Assembly (NCBI GenBank): GCA_964017145.1
Contig: CAXHKQ010000077.1
Coordinates: forward strand, 1 to 17,233
From: Agrocybe praecox
Lineage: Eukaryota > Basidiomycota > Agaricomycetes > Agaricales > Agrocybaceae
Reading direction: 5' to 3'
DNA length: 17,233 bases
The position numbers and the translations under genes were made by a program. Below are positions 1 to 11,088 of the stretch, piece after piece (the first letter of the stretch is position 1; each line of letters starts with the position of its first letter). The notes under the pieces were generated by a model. The model saw only the letters and a program-made list of their open reading frames with translations, ran no database searches and was not told the origin of the DNA.

Positions 1-2315
1 GCGGAGAGAGCGCCGCAAAAACGCAAAAACTCACAATCGACCAAATCGACCAAAAAGCTATAATCAACGAACTGGGCTATGAATTGTGATCCCCTTCAAG
101 GGTTTGTGCGTATTTGGCCCTCAGTCACTATATTTTATTATCCAAATGAAAATGGTAGCTCCAGGGAAATAATGAGGCAGTATAAATCGAGAAAATATGC
201 CATTTTTGCGAGGGTTTGCGATGAATACTTTTTGAAGGTGATCGAAATGTTGAAGGACCGCTGATTTGATGCTATCGAGCTAAAATGTGGATTAAAAAGG
301 TGGATTAAAAAAGATGTCCATCAAAAATGTTGGTCCTTCCCTATTTCTCCCGATACTTATCAGCCCATGTAGTAGTTTTTATATTTTTGTTTCCACCCAT
401 ACATTTCTCTCACAAAGAAATCGGTACACGTCATAACATATCTGTGAAAAACGTTTTAATATATACATAAATATTACCATGAGGCAGCTTGAAAAATGCA
501 CAAGAGTCCAAGCTACCAGACTAGTGAAGACAAACTGACGGTAAATGCCGATTTCGCAACTAAAAAATGATCGTGTGATTTTCCCCCGTCATTTTTGCAC
601 TTTTTCACTGATTTTCACTTTTGTTGTACGGTAATGATGAAACTATAGACATTAGTGAAAAAATATCAACATAAATTATAGCATTTTTAATTAGCTTTCA
701 TTTGATGTGTGGTAGATCGGCCTACACAAACTTGAACATGAGATATCCGAAAATGTCTGAGGCCATGTCGAAAAAAACAACTTTCGCCAATATCTCCGAA
801 AGCTATCCATCGATCTAATTTTTTCTGCCGAAAATTCGTGATTAGGAGATAAAAGCACGTCAGAAAAGTTTATACAGAAGGCCGGTAAATGTCATGACCT
901 CATTTTTGTGACACAGTGCTATTATTATTTCACAAGCAATCCAAAGCGGACGCTGGACGTAATAATAACGCTAGCTAGCATTTCAAGAGCGTTGCAGATT
1001 TGAGAAGCTCGACTGTGGGCAGTTATACTTTTTAATGGCCGAAGTGGAGCGAAGCGACCTTTTTATATTAATCCACCTTTTAAGCGCAACGAAGTTCGTA
1101 TTGTATGTATATGTCGAATGTATGAAATGTTCGATTAAAGGGACATGTGTCTTCCCGTACAACAACATTTATCTGAGGTTGATCATAAATCATAACTCAT
1201 AACTGGACTTTCTTAGAACAATTGTTCTACAAAAACGTATGTTTATGTCGATGAAAAATAACATTAAATAAATCTAAAACTACATATAATATTCGTTATG
1301 ATAATTACGACTTCATAACACTTCATAACACGGCATATTTCGTTATGCCGTGTTAAAATTGTAATTATAGTTAACGAAAAACAAACATTACCAAATCAGT
1401 TAGTATAACCGATTAACAAGAAGATATTGAATCTTGCTTTTGAGCATAAGCGTGAATCGACAATATTAACCAATGTTCCAAAGAGCAACATAATCTGACT
1501 ATTCATTCTATACGATCTATACGATCGAGAAGCATCAACTGAATCTGTCGAATTCTTCCGATTTGTAATGGATGATATTTGTCTTATGTTAGTATAAGAT
1601 ACCAGACGAGATGCGACTCTGAATCAAAGAGTAACAGCACGTTTTACACTCGACTGCAGGACAGCGGCAATTCTGCATTCAATTGTGTGTCCTCTATGCG
1701 TGCAGCAAGATGCATGTAGTATATGCATATTCAAACAATGTGTGTGCCATTCACGGCGACGATGGTAATGAAAATCGGCGCACATCGCACGCCAAAACGG
1801 TACTTTGATTTGCGGTTTGATCTCTGGCAGTGATACGACACGACACAACGCTAAAATGTAAGAAGTGCGCGCGGCGTTTTTCTAGCAAGATGCTGCAGAG
1901 CTGCGGATTAAATGTGGCATGGCGAAGCGTTTGCGGTTTTTTCTCGTTCGTTTTGTTTGGCACGAACAATGCAAGAACCCTGTTACACACATACACCCAC
2001 ACAGATGCAACACGATCGCCCAACGGTGCATCGGGGACATGAACACAAACACAGCGACGCATGCGAGATGCATTCTGAGTTCTCTGCGAGACAGATTGAA
2101 CGATTGTTTCTAAACGGTTGGTGGCCGATTTGATGGATACGTAATTAGCATAGTTCAAAACGAATAAATCGCCGCTTGTAAAATGCACATGTTTACATTA
2201 GCCAGCAAGATACACATGCGTATCCAACATGTATGTATACGAACATGTACATTCGCATTATTCGGTGCGAGAGCACTACCGCATCGGCGCAAGCGTGTCT
2301 GGTCGGAAAACATGC
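1..2315. other. AT-rich stretch without a supported gene
   Basis: I see no gene here on either strand. Open frames are short (61-145 codons), overlap in several frames and carry no recognisable motif or convincing splice structure. The first 1.6 kb is AT-rich and may be decayed transposon material: it has short tandem copies (an 8-base repeat near 38-53 and a doubled TGGATTAAAAA near 287-309) and the foldback listed separately at 1291-1378. From about 1620 to 2315 the base composition is more even and frames stay open on both strands simply because stops are few. Confidence 0.6.
1291..1378. repeat. Foldback / nested inverted repeat
   Basis: The core is a perfect 12-bp inverted repeat, TAACACGGCATA at 1326-1337 and its complement at 1344-1355, separated by a 6-base loop. 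Outside it, ATTCGTTATGATAATTAC (1291-1308) pairs imperfectly with the complement of 1361-1377. CTTCATAACA is also tandemly doubled at 1311-1330. Together these make an imperfect palindrome of nearly 90 bp, which could be a remnant of a foldback-type MITE or a stem-loop. No function is visible. Confidence 0.6.
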
Positions 2316-2887
2316 ACACCTAAACCTCGCATAACATGGTGAATACGTGCCTGAGTACACCGTGATATACGAGAACCGTGTTATTCAAGACATGGTGTGC
2401 ACAAAAAAAAACATAGAATACCAAATTGTTAATATAATTTATCATCATCAATTTTTGATATTTCAAATGCGTAATTTTCGTGTGATTCCGCGCTGGACAC
2501 ACTAATTGCATCGATTTCTCCGCTGTCTATCGACATCGTCGGACTATTCTCGAAATGCTCAGATTTTCGAAAAAGAAATGCTTAGGTTTTCGAACAAATT
2601 CAACGTGAAAACATTGGAAAGTTTAAGATATTACCGTTTATTACGAGTATTGCACAAATTCGTCTACCGGCGGACCTCTCTTTTGTCAAGAGCATGATTT
2701 TTACATGTGAAAATTACATACTAATATTAGACGAAATTAAATATATAGGTAATTACTATTGTGTTGATGTGTTCAGGTACTCTAAAAACGTCGATTCTGA
2801 CGTTTTCGTGAATCGTGTTTTTCGTCTAACCGGTAGACTTTTTCTCGACCATGTTATCCGGGACCGTGTTATACGAGGTTGAGGTGT
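2316..2887. mobile_element. Putative MITE with 25-bp terminal inverted repeats
   Basis: The left end (2316-2340, starting ACACCTAAACCTCG) matches the reverse complement of 2863-2887 (starting ACACCTCAACCTCG) at 21 of 25 positions. The sequence ACCRTGTTAT occurs four times: 2331-2340 (reverse), 2375-2384, 2848-2857 and 2863-2872. The middle is AT-rich and codes for nothing recognisable, so the element would be non-autonomous. I could not find a clear target-site duplication, so the family is unassigned and the boundaries could be a few bases off. Confidence 0.55.
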
Positions 2888-3147
2888 ACGCACATACGTC
2901 GTATGTCGTATGTGCTGTAGTTGTGGCGGCTGCTGTGCGCCGCAGCAACACAGCAGCATCATCGCGGCTCCACGAGCACGCGCGACTGCACGCACGACGA
3001 CGCTCTCGATGTTATAACACTTGTTGCTGGTGGTCGACCACCAAATACCACCCGCACCCGCCATCCAATTGCCATTCGAGTCGCGGCAGCAGCGGTGAAC
3101 GGCAGTGCTTTTTGGCTTGGTTCCGCGTGTAGTTTAGCGTTGAGCGG

Positions 3148-3168
3148 CAGCAGCAGCAGCAGCAGCAG
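3148..3168 (+). repeat. (CAG)7 microsatellite
   Basis: Seven uninterrupted CAG triplets lie in a non-coding stretch upstream of the ADAMTS gene. It is a simple repeat, likely to vary in length between individuals. Confidence 0.9.
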
Positions 3169-3894
3169 GTGTATCAACGGAAAAACCGACGTGTCCGTTG
3201 CCGTGTTCGCGTCGTCGTGTGTGTTCGTAGAGAGTACCATCACCCATCACCGGACACAATCTCTTCACGCGCGAACCTGTGCCGTTATAAACGCGCGTTT
3301 TTCGGTTTAGTTGTAGGAAAGTTCGTTGATATTACAACATTCTCCGGTACGAATTCGTTCTTGAGGATGTTATTACAATATGTTGGTGTATCAAAGTGCA
3401 ATTGCATGCCCGGCTACACGCACGCACTCTAGCGAAAAGGTCAAAGCAATATATCACCGATCAATTAGCAAATCGGCAATCACTGACAATGTGTGTGTAT
3501 GTGCGGTTGTTGCATACGAATTTATGCTAGGCTATACGCAGCCACTGCCTGCTACTTATATTACTTACCTCGTACAGTACCCAGTGCAGATTGTTTCGAC
3601 AGGTACAATACAACATATACACACATACACACACGTGTGCAGATTCATCGCACGTTACACGGCCGGTAGAGTAATGCGTGCAATGTGTGTGTGAGTGTGT
3701 GTTGGTCAGCACAGTGGCGCAGCAGCGCAGCGGCGCAAGTCAAATAATAAATAATTACCTATTGTTGTTTGATGTACGAACAGTCGTCCGCCAACGCACA
3801 CACATTCAAGTCGTATTAACAAAAATACACCGTTTCGTGTTTAGTGGATTTACAAGCGTTTAAACTTGGCCAAAAGCTGTGGTTCTGCTGAGCA

Positions 3895-3914
3895 TGTGTG
3901 TGTGTGTGTGTGTG
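3895..3914 (+). repeat. (TG)10 microsatellite
   Basis: Ten uninterrupted TG dinucleotides lie about 300 bp before the ADAMTS start codon. CA-rich tracts flank it on both sides (about 3620-3640 and 4095-4106). Confidence 0.9.
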
Positions 3915-4207
3915 CATGTTGTGAGTCTGTGTGTTGCAGCATGTGTGCGATTTGCTTTCTATGAACGGTCATAAACTACAGTGCCCACCCATGAACATGC
4001 ACAGTTTCCTACACACAGTTCTTGTGCGCGCCGATCGAATTGAACACAGTGCGATGTAAAATGTGAACGGACATCAACGCGGCCGACAACGAAACACACA
4101 CACACATGCGATCGACCGCAATTACACACAGCATTCAAATGGTCATTGAGACACTTGCAACTCAACACAAGTAGCACACATACACACACATCTAACAGCA
4201 CATTACC

Positions 4208-4476
4208 ATGACAAGGAGCGACGGCACGATTCAGCGATGTAGACTGGTTCTTATGCTCTTGGTGATCGTCGATCGCGTTGCGGCTGCGGTCGAATTCGAC
4301 GGCGGCTCGCATCAGCCGCACCACCATGTCAATGTGGTGCGAAAGAACGCGATCAGCTATCGGGGTACAAAGGTAGGGTGGTGCGGACTTGGAGGGGTGG
4401 ATGTGGGGTGCTCGGCTCGTGCCGCACTAAACGCCCGATTGTCGGCAGGCCTTCATCTGGCCTCCGTGGCGCAATT

Positions 4477-4516
<40 letters not shown>

Positions 4517-7500
4517 GAGTCCACCCGGGGGCGGTAATTTTTTTTTTGTTCGAGTGCGTGCCGCGGGTTTAACCCAAACTGCGTTTCCGTATTTATTGGA
4601 GGTGTTTTCTATGCTAGCGCCGGTAGCAGCACAATACGCACCGCATGCGTGTACTAATTTCAGTTTCGTGCGCATCCGAGCGTGACGGGACATTTACCAA
4701 ATCAACATTTTATAAATTATTAATAAATACCTTGGCGTTCGTTGGAGCGTTCGGACAGTGGAATAGCCTGGTTGTTACACTTTTATGCATGCACACGCAC
4801 ACGCAGTGTGAAATGTAGGTGGAACTTGGCGTATATGTGTGTGCGGGTGCGTGAACGTGTCCGCCTAATTGCGTAGGTGCGTACGCTCGAACCAGATATT
4901 GACATTGCACTATTTGCTCGACGACCTTACGCACAGAACATCGCTCGGTTTTATGGTGCGAGCAGATCGTTGTTATTCGATGCACTGAACCTTGACGCGG
5001 CGTCGGTGATGTGCAATATGTATCGCCGAAAACGTATTGCCCATTACGCCCGTATGCTTATCGAGATGCATATGCAAAGCAGTGCGATCGAGTCTGGCGT
5101 ATTATCATTTATTGTATGCAAAATCCGACAGCAGTTCGGACAATAGATAGTTAATAGTCATAATGTGTTCGGTTTTGTCTAGGTTACGACCGATAACCTG
5201 CATCAGTATCTGGAGGACCACGAGCAAGTGTTGCTGTTCGGACGGAATAATGGTAAGTAGCATTCACTGCGCACACAGGAATTGCGTGAGTGAAATTGCC
5301 AGAAGTGCGTGCAGGTGAATGTGTGTGTACCGATTGAACATCCGCAATTGCACAAGCTCATCTCCACAATAGATTCCGATTCACTTTTATAAATACACAA
5401 AAAATATATTCATGAAATCAGTGAGTTCCGGTAATTTGACTGTATTATATGAGAGTGTTCGGCCTACCTACGTATAAAATAAACACACACAGACTCGCAT
5501 ACTTTCATACGCGTGCACTCATTCGCAATTTGCTATTATGCATGCTATGTGGTTTTATGCTATGAACCACGATGAACCCGACCGAGTGAAATTGTATCGA
5601 ACACGCATTCGAGCAGACGGTCGGCACTTGCACATTTGCACATGTGATCGAACACGCAAGACCTTGTCCTCTGACTGAAAGAACTGTCTCCGTCCTCCAA
5701 CGTTACGCTACACATGCTTATTAAACTGTCACACTCACACACACAACATTGTAGTGGCACGTGAGCAGAACGTCGTGCATAATAATGTCGAGTGTATACA
5801 TACATAAATGCAGACAATACAATTTGCCGTTGGCATCGTGCACACATGCACGGGTAATTATATAATATTCATATGATTCGCATTCGCGTGCGTGCCAGAG
5901 CGTGTCGAACCGGTAGATACATACTACAAACCTGCACTCGTTAGCACTCGTTCGTGTATACGATAGTACTATGCTCGATAGAATATAAGTGACATAATTT
6001 CTCTAGCACATGAACATACAACATACCATATTGTATAGTAATGCCAACGTTTTATTTCGCACTGCATTCAGCTCGATTTATGCTCGTCAATGTGGCCCGT
6101 AACCATCGCGTGCAGCGCTCTGTCGATGACCGACCATTGGCGGACCAATCCGTTCAACTCACGATGCCAACGCTGGACCATGTGAATGGCACAGCCTCCC
6201 AGTTGCGATTGCACTTGCATCGCAGCCACCGTCTGATAGACGATGGATTTGTCTACATCAAGAGGTTCGAGAATGAGTCTGTGCTGATTGATGATTTTCG
6301 CCAACAAGCCGATGATCTGGCACCGTGCTACTTCCGCGATGACGCCGCCGCACTGGACTTGTGCGAGAACAATGTGGTTTGTGGTGTTTATCGGGTTTGG
6401 CTTATATCTTTAAAATATAACTGATTCATTTTATTCTGATATTAGCGCGGCATCGTTCGACACAACGATCGTGTCTATCTAATCCATCCGCTGCCCGATC
6501 GGTTTGGTGACGGTGCACATGTTATCATTGACTCGACCACGACCACGACCACCGCTACCAACGATCATTCCCCTACGCATAATTGTTCAGCGGACACCAC
6601 ACAATCGCGAGCAGCTCATCCGCCACTTCGGCGCCAGCGTCGCTTTATCTCAGGAACGAATCGCATTCCGCGCATCTTGCACATCGAGACCGCTGTCTTT
6701 GTCGACAAGGACTTGTACCGGCACATGTCGAAGAACTACGCAACCGACACCGAGGCCAAGCTCATTCGCTTCGTACTGGCCATGATCAATGGCGTTCAGC
6801 TGCTGTACCATCATCCGTCTCTCGGTCACGAAATCAATTTCGTACTCAAGCGCCTGGAGATTTTGCACAACGATCCGAAGGGATTGCAACGATCATCGGA
6901 TATTGATGTGTTCCTGAACAGTTTCTGCCTGTGGCAGCGCAAGTTTAATCCGGTGTCGGATGCGGACGCGGTGCATTTCGATCATGCGGTCATTCTGACG
7001 GGATTGGATCTGTATGTGGTTGGTAAGAATGGCAAGGTGAGCAGTCAGGTGGTGGGATTGGCGCCGGTGGCGGGCATGTGCACGGCGACGTCGAGCTGCA
7101 CTATCAACGAGGGCAAGCACTTTGAGAGCGTGTTTGTGGTGGCGCACGAGATCGGACACAAGTGGGTGTGATTGACAAAATATGCCATCCATTGCCATAT
7201 TAAATTGGATATGTCTTCATTTTTCAGCTTGGGCATGCGCCACGACTCTGCCGAGAATAACTGTGACCCGAGCCTTTTCATCATGTCCCCGACGCTGGGC
7301 AGCGGCAAAACGACCTGGTCCAAGTGCAGTCGCAACTATCTGAAAGCGTTCCTCGGTACCCATCAGGCCAAGTGCATGTTCGATCGCGGCCACTTTGGCA
7401 CGAATCTCGATCACGGCGCCGAGGGCATCTTGCCGGGCGAGCGTTTCGACGCCGATCAGCAGTGCCTGCTCAAGTACGGGCGGAACAGTGTGCGCTCGGC

Positions 7501-9911
7501 GACGCAACAGCTGGCGGAGGTGTGTCGCGATCTGCACTGTCAGCGCGATCGGTACACGTGGACGTCGCATCCGTCGCTGGAGGGAACGTATTGCGGCGCC
7601 GAAATGGTAAGTAGCGATTGAGTCAACAATTTCGATTCTAGAATATATCGAGACCCTTCTTCCCAGTGGTGCAAAGCGGGCTCCTGCGTCCGTCGCAACG
7701 CCAGCACCACGGACGAAACCGAGAACATTGCCGCCACAGGGCTCACAATCGTCACGGCAAACAGCTCTAAACTTACGATGGCCATGTCGACCCATCTGAT
7801 GGCCGCCTCTGCCATCGATAACATCGACCAGCCGATCGATTCGGCCGCAGCCGTCGCTGTTACCGTCGTCGATGCCGATGCAGCGCAAGACGTTACGACC
7901 GCTCCAACTGCCGCTGCGGCGGTTCCTTCCGCACCTGCTGCTGCATCCGCGGTCGATCTGACCGTCACGCGTGCTGCCCTGTGGTCCGACTGGTCGGCGC
8001 CCAGCGACTGCGAGTCCGGTTGTCTGTTCGGCGACTCGGGTCGGTTGCGCGAGGGCAGCACCGGTCTGCGCGTGCAGACACGCATCTGCCTGGACACGCG
8101 GGCGCCGCGCAGCTGTCGCGGGCAGGCGCGTCGCTACGAGGCGTGCAGCTCGCGCCAGTGCTACAATGTGCCGCGCACGACGGTTCACGAATTTGCGCAG
8201 CAGGTGTGCGAACGTGCCGGCAAGTACGACAAGGATATTCGGCCGGAGCCAGTGACGAACGGTGACGCGACGACCGTCGACGATGTCGGCACCGCGTGTC
8301 GCGTCTATTGTCGCGGTCGTAGCGTTGCGGCGAAGACCAAGAGCTGGACCTACCCGGATGGGACGGCGTGCCGCGGTGCCGGTGACAGCAACGCTGAAGC
8401 GACGTCGCTGGCCTACTATTGTGTGGCCGGCAACTGTGAGCGATTCACATGCTCCAGTCGGACGACGAATTTCTTTCGAGCCGATTCGATTTATTGTCCG
8501 GAGCGGCAGAGCGAGCATAATGTGTTGCAGGATCGCGTTCGCGATCTGAAATCGCTGTCGCTGAAGGCACACGGCGCGCAGAGTGAGATGTTGCAGGATA
8601 TGCGGCGAGGGGGTGGCGCAGATGATCGTGGTGGTGGTGGTGTTGGTGGAGGTAGTCCGGTTCCACGGCCGCGCTATGTCTCGCCCGCTCCGGCAAAGTA
8701 CTCCGCGCTGCCCGCTCCGCCGACGGCACCACCGCCGCCACCACCGAAGGTGCGACCAGCTCCAAAATCGCAGCCACCCGCCGCCGCTGACGTTGACAGC
8801 CCGTACGAGTATCCGTTCTTCCGGGCGAATGCGCGCAGCTGGCGCTACAAGGGTGACTTCGAGGTGGCGCGTGTGCCGCGCTATCGAACGTATTCGAGCG
8901 CGGACAAACCGCCGGCGACGCTGTCGTCATATAGCGCAGCACCGCCGTCGCGGCCGCCGACGTCAGTCTTTTCTGGACCATCTGCGCCTTCGTTTGAGCC
9001 ACCGTCTGCGCCGCCCTCGTCGCTGGACGTGGCGCTGCCACCCGGCCTCGTGACATCGTCGCACCGTCCGGCGGTACGCTGGACGGTTCGCTCCGGATGC
9101 CATTTCGGATGCATCGAACAGTCGAAGGGCATTCAGATTGTGGAAACATACACACCGGAGCGGCGCTCGAACATCCAGCTGTGCGAAATGGAGTCGATAG
9201 CGTGCGATGCTCTGCAAACGGCCGGCGAATATGCGCAGAAACTGTGCTATCGGTATACGATGAAGGTGCGCGGTTTGTCTGGTCATGGCACGCAAATATT
9301 GGCGAGCGCTGGCGATCCGGACCGGGCGTGCAAAGTGGCGTGTCAAGATGAGTATCTGCCGCATCGTTACTATCTGGTGTTTGGCGAGCAGGGGAATTTT
9401 CCGTTCGGAACGAAGTGTTCAACGCGCGGATCGTCGGACAATCGGTACTGTGTGAATGGAAAGTGCTTGGTGAGTGTTTTGCAGTATATGGTGGGTAGAA
9501 ACATTGGATAACGATTGATACATTTTTAATGGTCAGGAATTCGGGCCGGACGATGTTCCAATGCAAGAGTCGCACCTCAGCTTGGCCCTCTATCGCAGTA
9601 AACGGGACGCGGCACGAGTGAAACGCGATTTCGTGTACTATTCGCCGATTAACATCACCGAACATATTACGCCGGAATTGCTGCAGAGCATCGTCGACAG
9701 TTTGATGTTGCCACGACGATACGAAGGCAAGCGCACATACTCCCTCACTTATTATTATCGTTCATCGTTATCTCACGGTTTTATTGTTCGGGATACAACA
9801 GAAATGCCGATTCTAGGTGAACATATCGACTTTCACAATCCGGTGCACATCGACGAGGACGAGGATAACGACTACGACGACGACGATTGGCCGGAGAAGA
9901 GATTTTTGTGA
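4208..9911 (+). CDS. Secreted ADAMTS-family zinc metalloprotease, seven coding exons, 1270 aa
   Basis: Coding exons that join in frame: 4208-4372, 5183-5252, 6072-6376, 6446-7161, 7228-7606, 7667-9469, 9537-9911. All introns are GT-AG; the least typical donor is GTTTGT at 6377. The product would cleave extracellular-matrix proteins outside the cell. Residues 1-27 form a signal peptide (LVLMLLVIV core, AAA before the likely cut). A prodomain follows, with a furin-type RRQRR at 242-246 and a possible switch Cys227. The catalytic domain carries HEIGHNLGMRHD (414-425; three zinc His and Glu415), its Asn419 codon split by intron 4, and Met-turn IMSP (Met438). Next come a disintegrin-like part ending WCKAGSCV (546-553), an Ala-rich insert (~555-648), a TSP1 repeat (~650-711, WSDWS), a Cys-rich domain (~735-850), a Pro/Ser-rich linker (~870-1015), a second TSP1-like plus Cys-rich module (~1017-1150) and an acidic tail. 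Family assignment is firm; orthology to a named fly gene (an AdamTS-B-like gene is possible) is not tested. Confidence 0.93.
4460..4533 (+). tRNA. tRNA-Asn-GTT: tRNA-Asn (anticodon GTT)
   Basis: This 74-base gene folds as a complete cloverleaf. The acceptor arm GCCTCCG pairs with CGGGGGC (4526-4532, one G-T pair), with discriminator G at 4533. The anticodon arm TTCGG/CCGAA encloses loop CTGTTAA with anticodon GTT at 4494-4496, which decodes AAC and AAT. The T arm contains the B box GGTTCGAGTCC. A run of ten T (4538-4547) right after the gene is a Pol III terminator. It lies in the sense direction inside intron 1 of the ADAMTS gene. There is no intron in the tRNA. Confidence 0.98.
4538..4547 (+). 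terminator. Pol III terminator of tRNA-Asn
   Basis: Ten consecutive T residues begin four bases after the tRNA-Asn discriminator base. This is the expected stop signal for RNA polymerase III; it also lies within the Pol II pre-mRNA of the host gene. Confidence 0.85.
4548..5182 (+). other. Rest of ADAMTS intron 1
   Basis: This is intron sequence between the tRNA-Asn gene and exon 2. It contains an open frame from about 4877 to 5146 on the + strand, but that frame has no upstream ATG start, no homology I recognise and ends before the exon 2 acceptor (TTTTGTCTAG at 5173-5182). I see nothing else in it beyond CA/TG-rich tracts near 4790-4860. Confidence 0.7.
5253..6071 (+). other. ADAMTS intron 2 (819 bp)
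   Basis: The intron runs from donor GTAAGT (5253) to an acceptor with a pyrimidine-rich lead ending GCATTCAG at 6071. It is AT-rich with scattered CA repeats. I see no gene, RNA or mobile element in it. Confidence 0.8.
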
Positions 9912-10158
9912 TAATTCGACCTGTCTTGATAATCATACGGACAAATATACTATTTTATACATACGGTCTAATTTGATTGAAACCACACGTGTGTAACGGC
10001 TATCACGCCCATTCAACAAAACGTGCCATGTTTTATTCTACTGTTCATCATCGCCACAAGGCCGTTAAAGACCCGAAGTCAAGGAACGACTTGCCATGTT
10101 AGTTTTTTCTTATATTAGAGACGAACATCAAAATCAACACACCAGTCGGTAGCAGGCA
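9912..10158 (+). other. 3' end of ADAMTS and 5' flank of the first GR exon
   Basis: These 247 bases hold the ADAMTS 3' UTR and the upstream flank of the first receptor exon. There is no canonical AATAAA after the ADAMTS stop; an AATATA variant occurs near 9944. A CACGCCC occurs at 10004-10010, a string also seen before the second and third receptor exons. Confidence 0.5.
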
Positions 10159-11088
10159 ATGGCCAGCTCAGTGCCAATTAATCCCCTATCCAAAGTAAAC
10201 ATCTTCCTTATCATCTTTGGATTATGTGCATTTCGAATATCCTCGCCGACATCCTGGCTGTTTCGGATGTTTTCCATTTGTTCGTTGCTTGCGTATACCG
10301 GATTAACCATGACCGTTATCTGCCATTTACGCGCCGTTCAAGTTGATGTCGACTCGGCAGGCCAAAACGTTCTCGACTACGCACAGACAATGCGTGACTG
10401 TGTTCTGCTGCTCGGCTATCCGATACTCACCGCTTGCGCTATTTCCGGTGCATCCAACCAGCAGGAGTTTTTCGCGCAGCTCGAAATTTTGGATCAGCGT
10501 CTTCAGAGCTGCAATACCGGCGTACTGCTGGAAATTCGTGTAGCAGACGCACGAGCTTGTCGCCAGTTTTGGTTCGAGTGTGGTCTGTGGTGGTTGTTCT
10601 ACAATGGAGTCGTCTTGCCTGTTGAACGGCATATCTATGAGTTGCATTCTATCGAGAAAACATTGTTTTTCTGGGGTTTCATCGTCGCAGCTGTTGGTTT
10701 TGGCTGGACTCAGTCGTGGACCAAGCTGATTGCTACGATGCTGAACATGCGAACACATCACTTGGGTCAGCTGCTGCACAAGCGTTTGCAATGGAGCGTT
10801 GCCGCTAGCAGCCAGAGTGAGGCACAGAGTCCGGCATTGGCTATGGCTTTGATCGCGGACTTGTGTCGGTTGCGTCATCAGTTCCAGGTCGCTTTTGCTT
10901 GCGCTCTGATGTTCGTGTACGAGCTGCTGTTGTACACTTCGTTGTTCAATGTGTACTTCACGCTGCAGATATTTGTGCGCCACAGCAAGGCTCCTGGGGT
11001 GTTGGTCGATTTTGTGGTGTACCACTTGCCGCAGCTGGGAATGTGTGCATGGATTGTTAGGAGCAGTATGGGGCGGTTTGGAGTGATG
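10159..11088 (+). CDS. Gustatory receptor, alternative first exon A (310 codons)
   Basis: This exon encodes the N terminus and about six membrane segments of a 7TM_7 family receptor, a ligand-gated cation channel of chemosensory neurons. Hydrophobic stretches lie near residues 34-55, 82-98, 140-155, 170-190, 248-275 and 288-305. The ATG at 10159 is the first in frame and is used in the call. Readthrough past donor GTAAGT at 11089 gives only nine more codons before a stop, so it must be spliced; the only matching acceptor exons are those at 13769 onward, giving an intron of 2680 bases and a 399-aa protein. It is clearly diverged from exons B and C, which resemble each other much more. Confidence 0.85.

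Larger units (their letters stand above)
2888..4207 (+). promoter_or_regulatory. Upstream region / probable 5' leader of the ADAMTS gene
   Basis: No coding region is supported. The segment becomes GC-richer from about 2900 and carries a small hairpin (GCACATACG 2890-2898 with 2907-2915), a CAG run, a TG run and further CA-rich tracts. A TATAAA lies at 3286-3291, followed by an initiator-like TTTAGTTG near 3306-3313; that spacing is shorter than the usual 30 bases, so I treat it only as a hint. The transcription start and any non-coding 5' exon of the downstream protease cannot be placed from sequence alone. Confidence 0.3.

Noticed and set aside
79..264. 61-codon + strand frame at the left edge
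   Set aside because: It is short and has no signal peptide, motif or splice context; its surroundings are AT-rich and look like decayed repeats.
1751..2188. 145-codon - strand frame
   Set aside because: It has no domain and overlaps several other open frames on both strands; the region is merely poor in stops and includes CA repeats.
4427..4693. 88-codon - strand frame containing GGLEPPTFRLTAERANQL
   Set aside because: This peptide is a well-known artefact from translating the antisense of a tRNA gene; here it is the complement of tRNA-Asn.
4877..5146. 89-codon + strand frame in ADAMTS intron 1
   Set aside because: It has no ATG at its start, ends before the real exon 2 acceptor and shows no family resemblance. 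An alternative exon is possible but unsupported.
7217..8572. 451-codon open frame on the - strand
   Set aside because: It lies antisense to ADAMTS exons 5 and 6, which have a clear protein family and matching splice sites. GC-rich codons leave few antisense stops; the translation is Arg/Ala-rich with no motif.
8445..9665. 406-codon open frame on the - strand
   Set aside because: This is another antisense shadow of ADAMTS exons 6-7 and spans an intron of that gene. The Ser/Pro/Arg-rich product has no recognisable domain.
10327..11025. 232-codon - strand frame
   Set aside because: It is antisense to GR first exon A, which has membrane segments and correct splice ends. No homology is visible in the antisense product.
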